The notes under the pieces were generated by a model. It was not told the DNA's origin, ran no database searches, and was given only the letters and a program-made list of their open reading frames with translations. This document shows positions 22,691-36,760 of a DNA stretch of 64,000 bases, piece after piece; position 1 is the stretch's first letter; each line of letters starts with the position of its first letter. Both the position numbers and the translations under genes were made by a program. The stretch comes from Manis javanica (taxonomy: Eukaryota; Chordata; Mammalia; Pholidota; Manidae), in NCBI RefSeq assembly GCF_040802235.1, contig NC_133167.1, forward strand, positions 9,974,501-10,038,500. Direction: 5' to 3'.

Positions 22691-24105
22691 GCCTCGTCAT
22701 GATATCCAGACAATATTGTTTCTGAATAAGGCATCATGTCTGTGCACCAGAAATCAGGCAAAGGGTTCCTGTTCCTACCACAGCCTCACCACCTGGAAGC
22801 AGGCAGCCTGCAGAGCACGCAGTTCCAGGACTGGGGGTGGGGGTGGGGGGAGGCAGTACTGGGTTATACTGGGGGTTGGTGTCCTGATGTGGTTATTTGC
22901 TTTGAACCAGCCCCCATCCTGGGTTTGATTCTCCCATAGTCTGAATGCATTGTTCGGGGATCCGAAGGACGGAGATGAGAGAGGCATCTCTGAACATTTC
23001 ACCCAATAATTCATTCACAAAAAGTTTAGTTTATCATCTTTTTGGTTGTGGTTCTGTTGGTTTAGAAGTCTGAGATCCCAAGGACAAAATTATTCCACCA
23101 TTAGACACAAACACGCTCCCATAGCTAACAACTGCCCTCTGGCCATTTCGGGTTCCTTGTGTCCCTAGATAAGCAGACATAAAATGAGGGCTACCACATT
23201 GAGTGGAGTGACTAGACTGGTTATCAAGAGACAATTAGGCAGACAAAGGGTGAATATTCCTTAAATGAAGAAACCCTATTGAGTGACCCCATGTCCCGCC
23301 ATTTCAAGTAGTAGAAGTCAGTGGAGACCATGAGCACAATATAACATAGACCTCCTTAAGATTCATGCTTTTCAGGATTGAAAGTTTGGATTGCCCCTTG
23401 CATAATGAACTCTAACCTGCTGAGGGGCTGGCTGACGGCAAGGGGAACACAGAATTGTCGTGGAGTAAGGAAGATACAAAGAACAAATAGAATACAAAGC
23501 CTTGTGCTGTTGCAGAAATGAACATCACTGTAGCTGACATGCCTCTCTCCAAGCTGTGTCATATTATCCTCTCTCTTCCTTTTCCCTCCTGGTTTACACA
23601 GGGCTTGTTTGTAATTTTGTCCATAGATTATAGTTTAACAACACAAGACTGTGATGGACCTACGGAGGGAAAGACCAACACCTGGGGAGGGTTGCTGCAA
23701 CTGCTGGCATTCTGGGTCTCTATTAGGCAGGGAAAGTTGAATGGATGCCCATTTGCATGGGGGATGGTCTTATTACAGTAATGAGAGCAATTTGTTCTTG
23801 CTGTTCTTATGGTCTGAAAGTTTAAGTGCAGGTAGAAGGGCATTCATGGGTGTCACACAGCCAAAGGTGTGATCTGTGGCAAGCAAGGGGTAGGGGCTTC
23901 ATCAAGTCTGTTCCCAACCCCTTGTATCATATCAGACTTTACTGCAAGCTGCAGGCTGACAACCCAAAGACCTCATTCCCCCGACATCTTTCCTGCTCAG
24001 GCTTCTCATTCATGTGACCTTGCTGTCCTAGCCCTCTCTCAAAAGCAATGGGGGAAGAGATGTTTAGACCCACATTTGGGCTATGTTCTCAGCTGCAGCA
24101 GAAAG
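22691..24105. other. Intergenic, nothing recognised
   Basis: A G-rich stretch (ctgggggtgggggtggggg) near 22830 is the only simple feature seen. Confidence 0.3.
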
Positions 24106-24109
24106 TTCA

Positions 24110-24330
24110 GGGGTGTCAGAGTCAGAAGGATGGAAGTTTGAATCCCTACTCTGCTACCAAATCCCATGAGAACATAGGCATTTTCCATACCTTCCCAGAG
24201 CTGAGCCTCAGCATCCCATGCGTGTGCAGAAACCCCTCCCTGGAAGAACTATCGTGAGAAATAAATGAGATCACGACCGTAAACCACCTAGTGTAGTACC
24301 TGGCATGCCTCACCAAATGCTGGTTCCCCA
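24110..24330 (+). repeat. MIR SINE
   Basis: gtttgaatccctactctgct, ccttcccagagctgagcctca, gagaaataaatgagatcac, gtagtacctggcatg: MIR in sense orientation. Confidence 0.7.
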
Positions 24331-26435
24331 TCCCTTAAACAACTGACAGATTTGTTTGGCAACTAGTCGTATCTTTTCCAGAAATATATTGAGTAAAAAA
24401 ATGTACAACATGGCAGGAACAATAAGAAAAGAACTTAATATGTTATCTAACAGGGCACGAAGCCAAGGGAAATAGCACTCCAACTGGGATCTGATTTCTT
24501 TTTTAGTGGTAGAAAATTATCTGGGCAAAAGCCCTCTTTAGAATTCAGAGGTAATATCACATTAAAGCTTCCAGCCTGCATCACTGTCTAACCAGGTGTG
24601 TCAGTAAGGGTGGTAGACCCTGTGTGCAGCCCCCGGCTTCCTCTACCATCCTCATTTCTCTCTTGGAGGAGGAAGTGCTATTCAGTACATAGCAGTTACC
24701 TAGAGTGGCCAGTATTTTTTGTACTTTCCAAGTTAAAGTTACTAATATATGTTGTTATGTGCCCTCCCCATTCCTGCTCAAGCAGAACTATTTGAAGTGC
24801 TTGTTCTCAGAATTCACCTGGGACTTTATCCTCCAGAGATGAAAAGAATAAACACTCGAACTGTGTTTCTTCACAGAGGAAACCACCACTTTTGAAACAA
24901 TGTAGTGAAGTTAGCTCTCAGGGCTGGCTGTTCTGCTGAGGCTATTGTTCTAGAAATGTCCTGTACCTGATAATCCAAAGCAGAACAAGAAAGCTATTCA
25001 TTTTTAAGTATCAGAATATACAACGCGGATGATGCTTTTTCTGGTGTGAAGTGCTCAGTACTTTCCGTGGTGAAGGTGGGAGGAGGAAGTTCATCTCGGA
25101 GAACTTGCTTAGAGCAGAGACGGAACCTCTTTTCTCTTTCATTAAAATGTTTCATGAACCTGATGCCTACTTAAATATTTGCAGACTATATTCACTTGGT
25201 TCCTCTAATAGAACCAGGAATATAAAAGCAATTTACAGATATTTAGGTGTATATCCATATTAGTACTTAGATATTAATATATGTACTAATTCCACCCATT
25301 TATTAATGAGTGATAGGAAGACAAAGAAGGGAAAAATTGGGGATAAAAGAGAAAAAATAAGGAAGAATAAAGGAAAAATAAGAAAGTGCTGAAAGTAGAC
25401 AAAGAGGGAGAGAAAGATATAGGGCATATGAACAAAGGAGGACAGAGAGAGCTTAACTCTAAAATATAATAGGAAACAGTGCTAAAAAACCTGAATCCAA
25501 ATTCTAAGTCCTGGGAGCAAGTGATCATAAGTGTAGAAGTGAAGCTGTTTATTTCTCCCCTAGCCTCACCCTTAACCCAAGGACAATAAACCCTTCCTTG
25601 TTCGGTGATGGTATAGGAATGAGGAATCATCACAAAACCACAGAAGGTCGGCTGCAAGGACCTGAACAGCAACCCCCCACAGTCATGGCTCAGCCTATCT
25701 TGGTTCTTTCCAGTAATAAAGAATACACTTCCCAAGGCAGTTAAGGACAGCTTTCTTCTTATAGATTAATCCTCAGCCTGTATCCACCAGCAATTCAGCC
25801 CTTGAGACTGAACCCAGCAAATCCTCTTTCTCCTACAGGACAGCCCAGCAGAAGCCGGCCGTGTGTATCCTTGCAGCCTGGCTGGTCCCTCACAGCAGTG
25901 TCCAGTACCCTCTCAATATGGCCCTGCCTTCTGCAAAGGTTCCCTCTTCTTCTCTTCTCCTCAGCAAAGCATGGCTCATTCTCTTGGTGTGGTCTGGAAA
26001 GGCACAGACATCTCCCACGTTCTAGAGACCACATTCTAACACTGTACCTTCAATTCAGATGGCTATTCCTTGGGCAGCCACATGATACTAGGAAGAGCTC
26101 AGCACGTAAGAATAGCTTACATGTCTTCAGCTAAAGTGCAGTTTCCTTCCCCTTCTCTGGGTACAAAGCTCTGGGAAATTGCTGAAACAGGACAGGGGCA
26201 TTTGTCTCCGGCCCAGTCCCTGCTCCTTTCCTGTGCGGGTTCTCCTTCCCACCACGGATGTTCTCAGATGCTCTTTTCCTTCAGCATCTGCCAGTAGGCA
26301 GGACCTCTCTGGACTCAATCTAATTGCCAGTGTGTAGCACAAGCTTCTGCATGAGCTGCTCTCCTCAGCAATTTTCCTCCTTCCCTTTCCCAGCCAAGCT
26401 TCTGCACAGCATTCTGGTGGAGATGGCGAGTGCTG
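24331..26435. other. Intergenic, with a purine-rich tract
   Basis: 25310-25455 is almost pure A/G (aagaagggaaaaattgggga and similar), which produces a 149-codon open frame on the other strand that is composition-driven. No gene recognised. Confidence 0.4.
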
Positions 26436-26439
26436 AGCC

Positions 26440-26640
26440 AGGCTGTGTCCTGTCTGACTCAACTGTGTGAACCCAGGCAACTGAATTAACCTCCATTTCC
26501 TCTCCTGCAAAACGAGGGCAATAACAGTGCCAACCTCCTAGTGTCCTTGGGAAATGGAGCCACACATGTAAATGTCTAGAACAGGGCTGGTCCCTCAGGA
26601 ACTGCTCAGGAAGCGTTAGCTTCTCCTCAGATGCTTACTC
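26440..26640 (+). repeat. MIR SINE
   Basis: gtgaacccaggcaactgaat, taacctccatttcctctcct, gcaataacagtgccaacctc, aatgtctagaacagggctgg, gctcaggaagcgttagc: a MIR 3' portion. Confidence 0.65.
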
Positions 26641-26774
26641 TAGCTCGGCCTCCTATGACCGCGTGATTCATAGAGTCAAACTAAGGAGGCTGACTATTGG
26701 CTACAAAGCGTCATGTGCAGGACTCTCTAATATTGACTTCCTGAAAAAGTATGCAAAATTATGTGGACATTTTA

Positions 26775-26950
26775 CTCCTGCAATTCTCAACCGTTGCTGC
26801 ACACTAGAATCTTCTGGGGAGTTTTAAAAATGACTGCTGCCCAGGCTCCCCCATATATTCTGATTTAAGTAGTCTGAGGCGGGGTCCAGGCATTGCTTCC
26901 CAAATAAGTATAATGGACATCCATGGGTGAAAATCACTGAGGTGTGGTGC
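26775..26950 (+). mobile_element. MER5-like hAT-Charlie element
   Basis: attctcaaccgttgctgcac, actagaatcttctggggag, gcccaggctcccccatatat, tctgatttaagtagtctgag, ccaggcattg follow the MER5A layout. Confidence 0.7.
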
Positions 26951-29900
26951 GGTCCTTCATGAAGGTGGGCAACAGTAATGTTTGTATGCCAAGACACCCT
27001 TCCCAGAGACGGACCCTATAGGGCTGAAGCATAAAAGCTGCACAGATGATTCTGATGTGCTCTGGAGAACCTTGGGCCAGCAAATTTTCATCATCTTCTC
27101 CAAGTAGCCTGAGATGTGGTATCGGTCAGGAATGAGGTTCTCCCCAGTCCAGACCTCTCTTCTGGACTTTGCATGCCCTCGGCGACCCGGGGTCCAGCCC
27201 TGAGCAGAAGGGACTCCCAGGAAGGGAGGAAGTCCTGGCCTTTGGCTCTTTCTTTCACAATTGGGCAAATTACCAAGCAGAGAAGCTTTTGTCACTGAGA
27301 ATGGGGAAAAATCAGAAAGATGGCTGGAGCCAAGAGGTTCCTTCTTTATCTTTATCCAGAATATTTTAGATTGAGTGAAATAGTTGTAAGAAGGCTGTTT
27401 CTATTTCTGTCAACATATGCACATGAGAACAGATTTTCAACAATAATTGATAGAAACTAAATCCAGGAAAAAGTAGGATATTGTCACTTCGTTTCACACC
27501 ATATCAAATATAGATGTGCAAATTGACAAGCTTGTATTAAAGAAAAAATACACCCAAATAGAGTAAAATAAACTGCTGTGTTATTTATTTGTATCTGTCT
27601 AAATTCTTTAGTATATTCTCTCTTCAAAAAGACATTTAGGTGCCAATGCAGCTACTTTCTGTGCTTTCTGAAGATGAGTTTCCATTATTCTGAAATTGTT
27701 CTTCCCATATTTATGGTGTGAAAATATTGTTACTTTAATGAAATGATAGCATATTTGCTTGTTCATTTGTTTTTAATAACTTTGCTTTGAAAAATAGAGA
27801 ATTGTTCACTCTATGTCAGGAAACCCTCCTCCTCTCTGAATCCCCCACACCTTTTTAAAAACCAGTCCGTGAAATCCCAGAGTCTGGGAAACAGGTGATT
27901 TCTGCAAAGTGCGTTTCAAAGTACTTAAACAATGTAAAAGCATGCAAAGTACTTCAACAATATACAAATAGTAGGTGTGACCCACTGCATACCTACTAAA
28001 TGAATATCTCCAAAATACTAGCATCTTAACAAACATCTTAATGTACGTTTCTTGTAAATGGAAATCTGACAACCAAACTAGAGTGTTGCATTTTGAAAAG
28101 GGACATTTCTTTGCCCAAATGGATCTATAGTGACGTGCCATAAAGAAAGGAAGGACAAAATGATGAAATATTTTGGGGAAGTGGGTACGAGTGAATTAGA
28201 AAAGTACTCCTTTGTATAATGTACAAAGCAGGGAAAAGGATGTTGGATGAATGGATGGATGGATGAATAGTGGGATAAAGGATGGAGAAAAGGATGGGGG
28301 ATGGAAACAGGAAGATTAGAAAGAATTAGGAAAAGGGAGAAAGTTAGATGAGGAGGAGGTAGAAGAGGTTGAGAAGTATAAGAAAGGGTGTGGGTAACAT
28401 GGAGGAAAGAATGCGCAGAGTTACTGTACAAGGGGATTCAATGGCTAACCTGTCCTCGGTTTCTCTGAAAATTAATGAATTGGTTCTGATTATCTCTAAT
28501 ATCCTTTCTAGCTCTGGCATCTTCTGTGTGTGCTTGCGATAGACAACGAAGGAGGAATAGGAAGAAAAAGAGAGGAAAGGAGGTTCGGTACCAAAGTCTT
28601 AGACTATGGAATGAGTTTGCTATGGTCCCTGGAACAAACTACCACAACCTTAGCAGCTTAAAAAAATCTCCTACTGTCCAGGAGGGTAAGGGTCCTAAAA
28701 CCTAGGCAGCCCTCCTGTGCAGTACTCCCAGAGGCTTTGATTCAGAGATGTGGGCTCCTTTCGTCTAGTTCTGCCTTCTTCCACTCATGGCTCCCAAAGC
28801 TGCCAGATTTAGCAAATAAAAATACAGGACGCCCCATTAAGTTTGAATACCAGACAGCACATAATATTTTTAGTAGAAGTACGCTCTAAATATTGCATGG
28901 AGTATAATAATGCTATAAAACTTATCTTGCTTATCTGAAACTTGAAGTTAACTGGTTATCCTCTACTGTATCTTGCAAACTTCCTTGGGAATCATACCCA
29001 TTCCAGCCAGGCAGATGGGGAGGAGAGTGTGGATAATCATGCTCTAAGGAGGTGATTGTGGTCCAGCCAGAATGAAAGTTTGTTGACTGCAGGAACAGCC
29101 TCCGGTGCTGGCTCTATACTCAGGCCAATTTCTTCCCCATCACCCCGCCAGCCACTCTAGTCCGCTCTAGTTGGCTTCAAAGTGCTCATTTGAGCACATT
29201 ACCACTCTTTATATGATCCTTCCTTAATGTTACCTAGAAGTTCCTGCCCATAGGAACTTCGTTACCTACTCCTCACTTCCCCCATTCCTGTCACACTGTC
29301 TTCCTTCAGCCCCCGTACAAATCCTTGAGCCAAAATGGAGTTCGTGTGCACTTCCAAAATTGTTCATAAAAGGAACAAATGTTCTAATCAAAATGAGCTG
29401 AATGTCATCTAAACTAACACCCAGAGCCTCAAGCAAGTCTTCTTACTGTCTCATGAAATCCCTGCTTTCTTTTCAGTTCTCTGCAGGTTCAGGAGTCCAG
29501 GGTCTTGAACTGCCACAAGCAGTTTTTGTTACCATTTCCAAAAAGGTAGAAACGAAGCTGAATATAGAAAATAGTGCAAAATATGAATTTGTTTAAAAGA
29601 GGGTGGCTTTCAGGCTTCCGTTTTAAAAAAAAATGGTCTGACCCAGTTTTCAACTAGGTCAAGATGTGGGAGACTGAGTTAAATCATGAAAGGCACAAAT
29701 TACCCTAGAGCAGAGGAAGGTGTTCATGAGGTCACTTCGCAGCTGCTCCTCTAGCTTGAGTGAAACTTGCCTTTCCAGCGGAGGGAGTGGCGTGCCCTGA
29801 GGAAAAATGAACTCATAATTTAATATCCCTCTACTTCCGTTTTCTCCATCCTCCTCCCAAATGTGGTCATGTTCCCCATTCGTTCCCAAAATGGTTGCTT

Positions 29901-30990
29901 TTCCCTATTGGCATGAGTTGAAGTGACCCAAAATAGGAAGCTCTGTCGTGTTCTGCACCTTTTCTGTCCCATTGCTCATTGATTTTTAGCAGAAGATGCA
30001 GGAGCCTGAAATTCAGAAAATCTCACAGTGTTTATCCTTTTTTTCTTCCATATTTTCTCTGGCATCATAGCTCATAAATATTTCTTGCTCCTTCCGCCTA
30101 TTTCCCTAACCACCTTTAAATGGCTAAGTTATTAGGACTTTTCTCTTAGGTCATTGGTGTTTCTTTTATAAAAGTTTTTCCCTTACTGGTTTCGCTGATC
30201 TTTGAAATATGAGCACTTGTGATTTCCTAGAAATGTTTATTCTTTTAAAAAATAAGTCTCATTTTATTCTTTTGTTTTTTTCATTCCTGTTAGATAGGTC
30301 TGATCCATTTCTCCTTTTTTTTTTTCTGTTAGAACTTTGTCACTTCTTTTCCATTGTTCTTTCCCCTTCCTTTCCCTGAGAGGGAAATGGTCTTATCAAC
30401 CCAGCTTCTCAGGAGCTCTCTGCTTACTTCTGCTCTTTTCTCATTGTAGTGTTTCCTCATATTTTTAGTTTTTATGTGTTTAACACCTTTTTTGCTCTGT
30501 CTTCTGCACCGACTTATTTCCTGCCCTCTCTTCTCCTTTGTGTCTATGCCTCCGTTTTCCCTTCTAAATTTTCCTTAGTTCCCTTTTCTTTTCTTTAGAT
30601 CCTCCTTTTCTTGTTTCCTAAGAAAAACGTCCTTGTTTCAACAAAGCCTCGAGAGACTCCTAAACGCATACAAGACGTCTCCTGGCCTCTGACCTGCCTG
30701 CCAGCCCCATTTCCCGTATGCCCACACACAAGCCTGGGGCCCGGCCCATCTCTGCCCAGAACACGTCTCCACTTTCTCTACCCATCTCCCTCTGCTCCTC
30801 CAGGACTTAACCAGATGTCACCTTCCCCCTGATCTTCCCAGCCTGCTGAATCAAATGTTTTCTATGCATCTGCCACCCCATGGGTTTAACCTCTCTATCA
30901 ATCAAAATTCAAGGAAGGATTATAAATTTAACCTTAATAAAAAGAGCCAGATATAAAAGCATATGAAAAGAGTACCCAAGACAAATATCC
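26951..30990. other. Intergenic with short simple repeats
   Basis: It contains a GATG/GGAT run at 28240-28270, a purine-rich stretch at 28290-28400, a possible MLT1 scrap at 28615-28690 and T-rich DNA at 30270-30620. No exon or RNA gene recognised. Confidence 0.35.
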
Positions 30991-30999
30991 AGAATATTG

Positions 31000-31740
31000 C
31001 ATAATTATTTTTAAAAATCCATAAACCTTCACCCAGCTCACCACTCCCAGAATGCCCATGGGTCCTGTTTTAGTCACACTGCTACTCTCTCCTGAAAATA
31101 ACTGTTATCCTTGCTTTCATTTTAATCTCTTCCTTACTTTTCTTGAGTTTCACCACCTTTGTATGCATTCTTTAACAATAAAGCTTAATTTTTCCTGGTT
31201 TTGACTGTTACAGAAATGGGATCATTCTATTAATAGCCTGCAGATGGCTGTCTTTTATCTTCTTTCACTCGCTGCTCTGTTTAAGATTCCAGGCTATTGT
31301 TGCATTTAGCTATAGTTTGCTTATTTTCTTTTCTGTCTAGATTTCCATTGCATACGCTGTTTTATTCCACAATTTATTAATCCATTCTAAAGTTGATGAA
31401 CCAGTTTGGAGTTACTGTAAACATTGCTGCCGAAGGCATCCCTGTGCAAGAATTCTGGTACACTTGCACATGGTGTTTCTTAAGGGAATGAATGAGAAAG
31501 AATTACTAAGTCTCAGAGTACACTCATGTTTAGTAGAAAATTCCAAATTGTTTTCCAAAGGGGTGGTAACAATTTATGTTCCCATTGGTCGTCTTTGGGA
31601 ATTCCTTTTCCATCAGGGCCTTACCAGCCTTTGCTCATCTGATGGACAGGGGTGGGGATTTTCCTCTCTGCATGCATGGAGCAACCCAATTGTCTGGGTT
31701 GTAGAAGAAACCTCACCTGCATTTATTAATTCACAAAACC
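31000..31740 (-). repeat. Old L1 ORF2 3' region, antisense
   Basis: tttccattgcatacgctgtt, tattaatccattctaaagttg, gtttggagttactgtaaaca, ccaaattgttttccaaaggg, tttatgttcccattgg follow the reverse complement of the L1 ORF2 3' region. Diverged. Confidence 0.5.
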
Positions 31741-31769
31741 CCCTATGTGTATGAATCATTACAGAGCTA

Positions 31770-32270
31770 GTCAACAGCTGAAAATTTGAAATACTATTCC
31801 CTAGAAAAGAGATGAACTATGAATACATACTATAACATGGATGAATCTCAAAAACATGTTGAATGAAAGAAATCAAACAAAGAGTATATCTTGACAGGAG
31901 TCTGGATTAAACAGATGTATGCATTTGTTGAAACCTATGGGATGGTACATTTAAGGTTTTTTGCATTTTGTTTAATATAATTACCTTAAAAAACGGAAGA
32001 GCTTGAAACAAATATTAAACCATAGTTAACGGTGTGCAGGTTCAAATAGTGGGAGATCAAACGCACTAATGTCTGCAGCCTATTTTGAAATGCATCAGAA
32101 ATATGTCAGACTGACAGATGGAAATAAGCAAATAGAGTAAATGTTAATCATAGTATCTGGGAGTGGTATGTGGGTGTTCACTGTACAACTGTTTCTACTT
32201 TCTTACATTTGAAAAACTTTATAATCACATGCTAAACCAAAATGTTAAAAAAAATTAAAAATAAAAAAGG
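31770..32270 (+). repeat. Old L1 3' end
   Basis: gaatacatactataacatgg, atgaatctcaaaaacatgttg, aatgaaagaaatcaaacaaa, gggtgttcactgtacaactg, and a terminal A-rich run are typical of L1 3' ends. Confidence 0.5.
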
Positions 32271-34395
32271 AAAAGGAGAAAATGTATGTAATCATTTGTC
32301 AAATTGATAACACAAAGAAAAATGTTCATTTCAAGTGACTTTTGAATATAGCGGTCTATACCAACTTTATGGGACATATTCCATGTAGATCTAAAAAGAA
32401 ATGATAAATTTCATGCATTGGTTTTATTGTTAATAGCAATATTGCTACTGTTATTTCCTATATGAAACAGTTTCATATATATTGTAAGAAAAAACAAGTA
32501 AGTATATTGTTATTAATAGGAGCCAAGACTGATAGCATAAAAATGTAGAGATCAAAACTGAAATCCAGAAAGTTAAGCAAAAACTCCATAATATTAAATT
32601 TTATTTAGAAAAATCAATATGAACTCATGTATTTTTAGAAATACATTTCCTATTTATTTTCCCCTGAAATGTATTAGGGACAGCACACCTAGTTACAATC
32701 AGTACCTTAGAACAAAGATCTTGTTTTCCATATATCATCCTAACCCCCCAAAACATAACTACAGTTTCTTCGAGAAATAGCTGATTTCAGGTCTGAGGCA
32801 GAGAAAGTGCAGGGGAAGCCAGAAACATCTTTGTGCATAAAGCAAAATAAGTTCAAAGATCAGTAAGCACGTGTCAGACAGACACAAGAGCCATATTTTC
32901 AGACAATATTGGCTCCATTAAAAGTAAGTGATTGTGACACACTGAATAAATGAATTTTAAAAAAAGAGGAAAGAAACCATTTGCATGTCTATTATACTAA
33001 ATTCTTACTCTGAAAATTAAAACCTTCCTCAGAAGAACTATATTGATCTGTGCTGAGGGAAAGCTCTTCTTTACAAAGAATTCCAGTGAATAATATAGAA
33101 AGAATAATAAGAGATTTATAACCTTCAGAGTACTAACTGATTGATGCAGGGATCCACAGCGGATGTAAAACTACCAGGTAAGCTGGGGATATTGGCACAA
33201 TGTCATCATCTCACCCCACAGATGGCTTACTCTTGACAAAGGTAAATACCTCCTTTATAATGAGAAGATGTCTGTCACCGTCTTAGCCAGGAGACCACAT
33301 TAGCATCACTAATTGTGTGACAAATTGGCATTATGTGCTCTGTGAAGGGAGTTATATAATGCAAACCTGAAAAATTTTGTCAGAAAAATTTACCTGAATC
33401 TAATCAGCTTTTAGATTTAACTTCTAGCCTAAAGGAAATATGAAGGACAGAGAACAAATTAAAAGAAAGAATTATTTAATACAGAATTTGCAGTTTAATA
33501 AAACAAATAATTATTCAAACAGTCAAGGTGATAAAAAATAATAAGTGAGGGAGGTCTGGTGTAATTTTTTGACTGAAAGGTATAAATCAATAAGCACAAT
33601 GTATAAACCTTTGTTGGAAATTAATTTGGAAGAAAAAAATAGTCAAAAATGCATGTGGGGCATAATTTGGAGAAACATAATATGGATTAGGCATAGTAGA
33701 AAATGTTTCTTATTTTATGAGGTGTTATATGCCCTAATGATAATGGAGGAGAATTTCATTGTTTTAGGAGATGGATACTAAATTCTTAAGGTGACGTAAC
33801 ATCACATGTCTAACTTACTTTGAATAATTCAGCTAAATAGTTCAGAGGAACACAGAGTAAAAGAGAAGGAGATTGAGAAAGAACAAGAGAACAATAGGCC
33901 AAAATGTTCACAAGTATTGAGACTAGTTGTCAGGGACATGGTGCTCATGAGACTAGCCTTTCACCTTCTCTGTATGCCTGAAAGTTTTTATATTAAAAAT
34001 TTTAACAAAAAGAATGAACAGCAAGAAATAAAAAAATCTTTTAAAACTCATAATAGTATAATTTAAAGATAAGGTAGTATCAAATCAAAATACATTTAAA
34101 ATAATAGAATTTGAATATACTCAACAAAACCTTGGCTCCATTCACAATGGATAACACAGATGTACCTGGCTCCTCATCCTGGTGCATTCTGATCCAACCT
34201 ATGCCCTGCGGCCACAGTGATCCTTCAAAAAGGATCAGCTCACAGTGTCCATCCTTCAGTGGTTCAGAGGCAAATCCCAAATCCCTTGGCCTGCCTCCTG
34301 GCACACTCTTTACTTTCCACAACAGTCAGACAAGTGACTTTGCTTCATAGAAATGCCCTTTGTACCAAAGGTCCCTTTGTTCTCTCAGTATGATG
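32271..34395. other. Intergenic, AT-rich, nothing recognised
   Basis: No gene. An A-rich L1-like scrap may end at about 34010. Confidence 0.3.
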
Positions 34396-34399
34396 GAAG

Positions 34400-34985
34400 T
34401 TGAAGATCAGCTCATTCACCCTCCATACAGCCTTCCTTCTTCTACCTGGAAAAGTGGAAAGCTGAAACATTTCTGCAAGCTTCCTTTCAGCTAGGGTGCT
34501 GGATGCGAGGTGATCTGCTTACTAGGGGTACTAGTTCAAGAGTCGGAAGGTAGAAATCAGGCAGGGTCATCTTCACCTCCCTTTTTTACTGGTGTTTGCT
34601 ATCTGTCAGAGCCGTGCAAACATGAGGTTTCTAGCATTCCATGTCCATCTTCAGCTTCCGTTGGGGCCTCTTGATGAGACTGATCCCTGGACTGCAGCTA
34701 TGGGTACCCATTGTTGAGTTTCTAAAGAGTCTAGAGGTGGTTGAAGTGGCGGCCACAGTCTACCGCTAGCAGCTGGTGATCCCAATCAATATTCTTGATT
34801 CCAGCATAGCTCCATGGTGGGTGAGCCCTTTATGATTCTAGAATTATTCTTGGTGGCCCATCTTTGTTCTCATTCTGTCAGCCCTTCCAATAATATTTTA
34901 GGACCTAATTTTCTATATTAAAACCTGCTTTGATGAAAATACCTGGAGTTCTTTTCATTGTCCACACTGAACTCTAACTGATACA
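34400..34985 (+). repeat. Unclassified LTR-like repeat
   Basis: The end (taaaacctgctttgatgaaa, tacctggagttcttttcatt, ctgaactctaactgataca) resembles the 3' end of a mammalian interspersed element. The family is not assigned. Confidence 0.3.
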
Positions 34986-36630
34986 ATTGTGTAAATCTGA
35001 GAAGTAATTACCTAAAAAAAAAAAGATCCTTTGAAATAATAGGAGCTTACATTTGGCAGAAATTCCAAAATATGGAACATCAAACCACCTTGGACACTTG
35101 AGAAAAAAAATAAATTACCTGACTACACCCCAAACCTGCACAATAAGACTCTCCCTAGGTGGAGTGCAGGATATACGTTTAAAATCTGTCCCTGTGATCA
35201 TGATGCAACCTGTCTAGCACAGACAAACAGGTATGTAGGGTTCTGAGGTGTAAAGGCTTATTGACGTCATGAGACCCGATCTGCCATCTGATGCAAGAAT
35301 CTCAATACCGACATTCTGATATTTCCCAACCTTCTTTTCTTACAGGTTACACTGTTGTCTGCAGTAACTTATCAACCTAGTAGAAACTCTCTATTAAAAA
35401 AAGCCACCTTCATAGAAAGAATGAAATAGCTTCTTTCAAAACTGTGTAATAAAGTAATTGCCCACGTTAAATTGACTTAAAGATCCACAGTTTACTTAGC
35501 AGAATGCAAATTAAACTGATAATAGTATGTGATACACTACGAAGCTCCTTAAAAATAGTTTTATTAGCTTAAAACATGTTCCTGATGTTGTTAATATACC
35601 AAAACAGAATCTCAAAGTAGTATGTCATAGAATCACAGAATTACAAAATACAAGATTTGAAGCAATTTTAAAGACATTCATTTTAGAACAGAAACCTAGA
35701 AAGCACAACTTAATGATATTGGGAAAAAAGTGACTTCAGAGACCTTTACCTTGATTTTTTACTGAGTGTTGGCTCAACAGAGCAATGTGTTTAATGCAGC
35801 ATTCAGGGCTCTTTACAAATACATTTTCGATTTAGGCTCATGTCCCTGCATAACATTCTTTAATTTTCACTGGGTTCTTACCTTGAGATGCTCATTAACC
35901 TTACCCCTTCTGTGGATTCAACTCTGATATAAAGAGTTGGAGACTTAATTAAACATGGACAGGTAAACAGAGCAAAACAAAATACCAAAAAATTAACAAA
36001 AATCTGCAAGTTTGAAAGAGGCAAGTGATTCTGGGTATGTGTACAATGAATTTAAAAAGAAAGCAAAGGTGAAGAAGCAAAATTTCTTCCAACATCACCT
36101 TTGACAGGCCGAGAAATAATTGAGAATGGAAGCCTGTCTACTCCCAATATTTCAAGTCTGATAGTGACACTGTGGGGTGCTGCTTTCTGTTGATGACAGA
36201 GGTAGTCTGTAGCTGGGCCCAAACCCCTTAATTTCTCATCCCTCTTCTGGGTATCAACTACCCAAGAGAGTAAGAACAATAAAGTTCTTTGAAAATTGTT
36301 AAGTCCAAATGGCTAAATGTTCATGTCACAGGAAGAATATGATCTGACTTTTAGGGCAGAGAATTTACATTAGCAAATAAATAATCATGAGACCCATCTG
36401 GTCTGCTCAGAAGAAAGTTCGTGGTTAACAACTGCATGTAGATCTACGTCGGATAGACAGGGTATTAGGAGCTCAGAGTTTGGTCTAGAACTGGCCCCTG
36501 CTTCCTAGAGTAGTGGTGGCCAATAAGGTCTGCTAAACTCATAGAGGACAATAAGAGAACTTAATTTAGTTGTTCAAAACACATAAAGAAAATCACACAT
36601 TTATCGTTTTGTAGTTGAGCAGGCAAATTC
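34986..36630. other. Intergenic, nothing recognised
   Basis: AT-rich, no supportable gene or repeat boundary. Confidence 0.3.
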
Positions 36631-36639
36631 TCTATTATT

Positions 36640-36760
36640 CATTAACTTGGCAGGTATTTCCTGGGTCCCTAGCATGTAACAGGCACTCTGCCAAGCCCTG
36701 GGGTAGAGTGGTGAGCAGAGTCATTGTTTTCAGGAAGCCCCCATTCTGGACAGATTCCAT
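36640..36760 (-). repeat. L2-related repeat end
   Basis: ttattcattaacttggcagg, tatttcctgggtccctagca, caggcactctgccaagccct: the reverse of the L2-type 3' end. A similar scrap lies at 37675-37830. Confidence 0.5.

Noticed and set aside
25286-25735. 149-codon open frame, minus strand
   Set aside because: It reads through a purine tract and gives a long Ser/Phe/Leu low-complexity run; caused by composition.
31655-31664. Perfect kappa-B consensus GGGATTTTCC
   Set aside because: About 14 kb from the CCL20 gene, in an old L1 fragment; a ten-base degenerate match is expected by chance.
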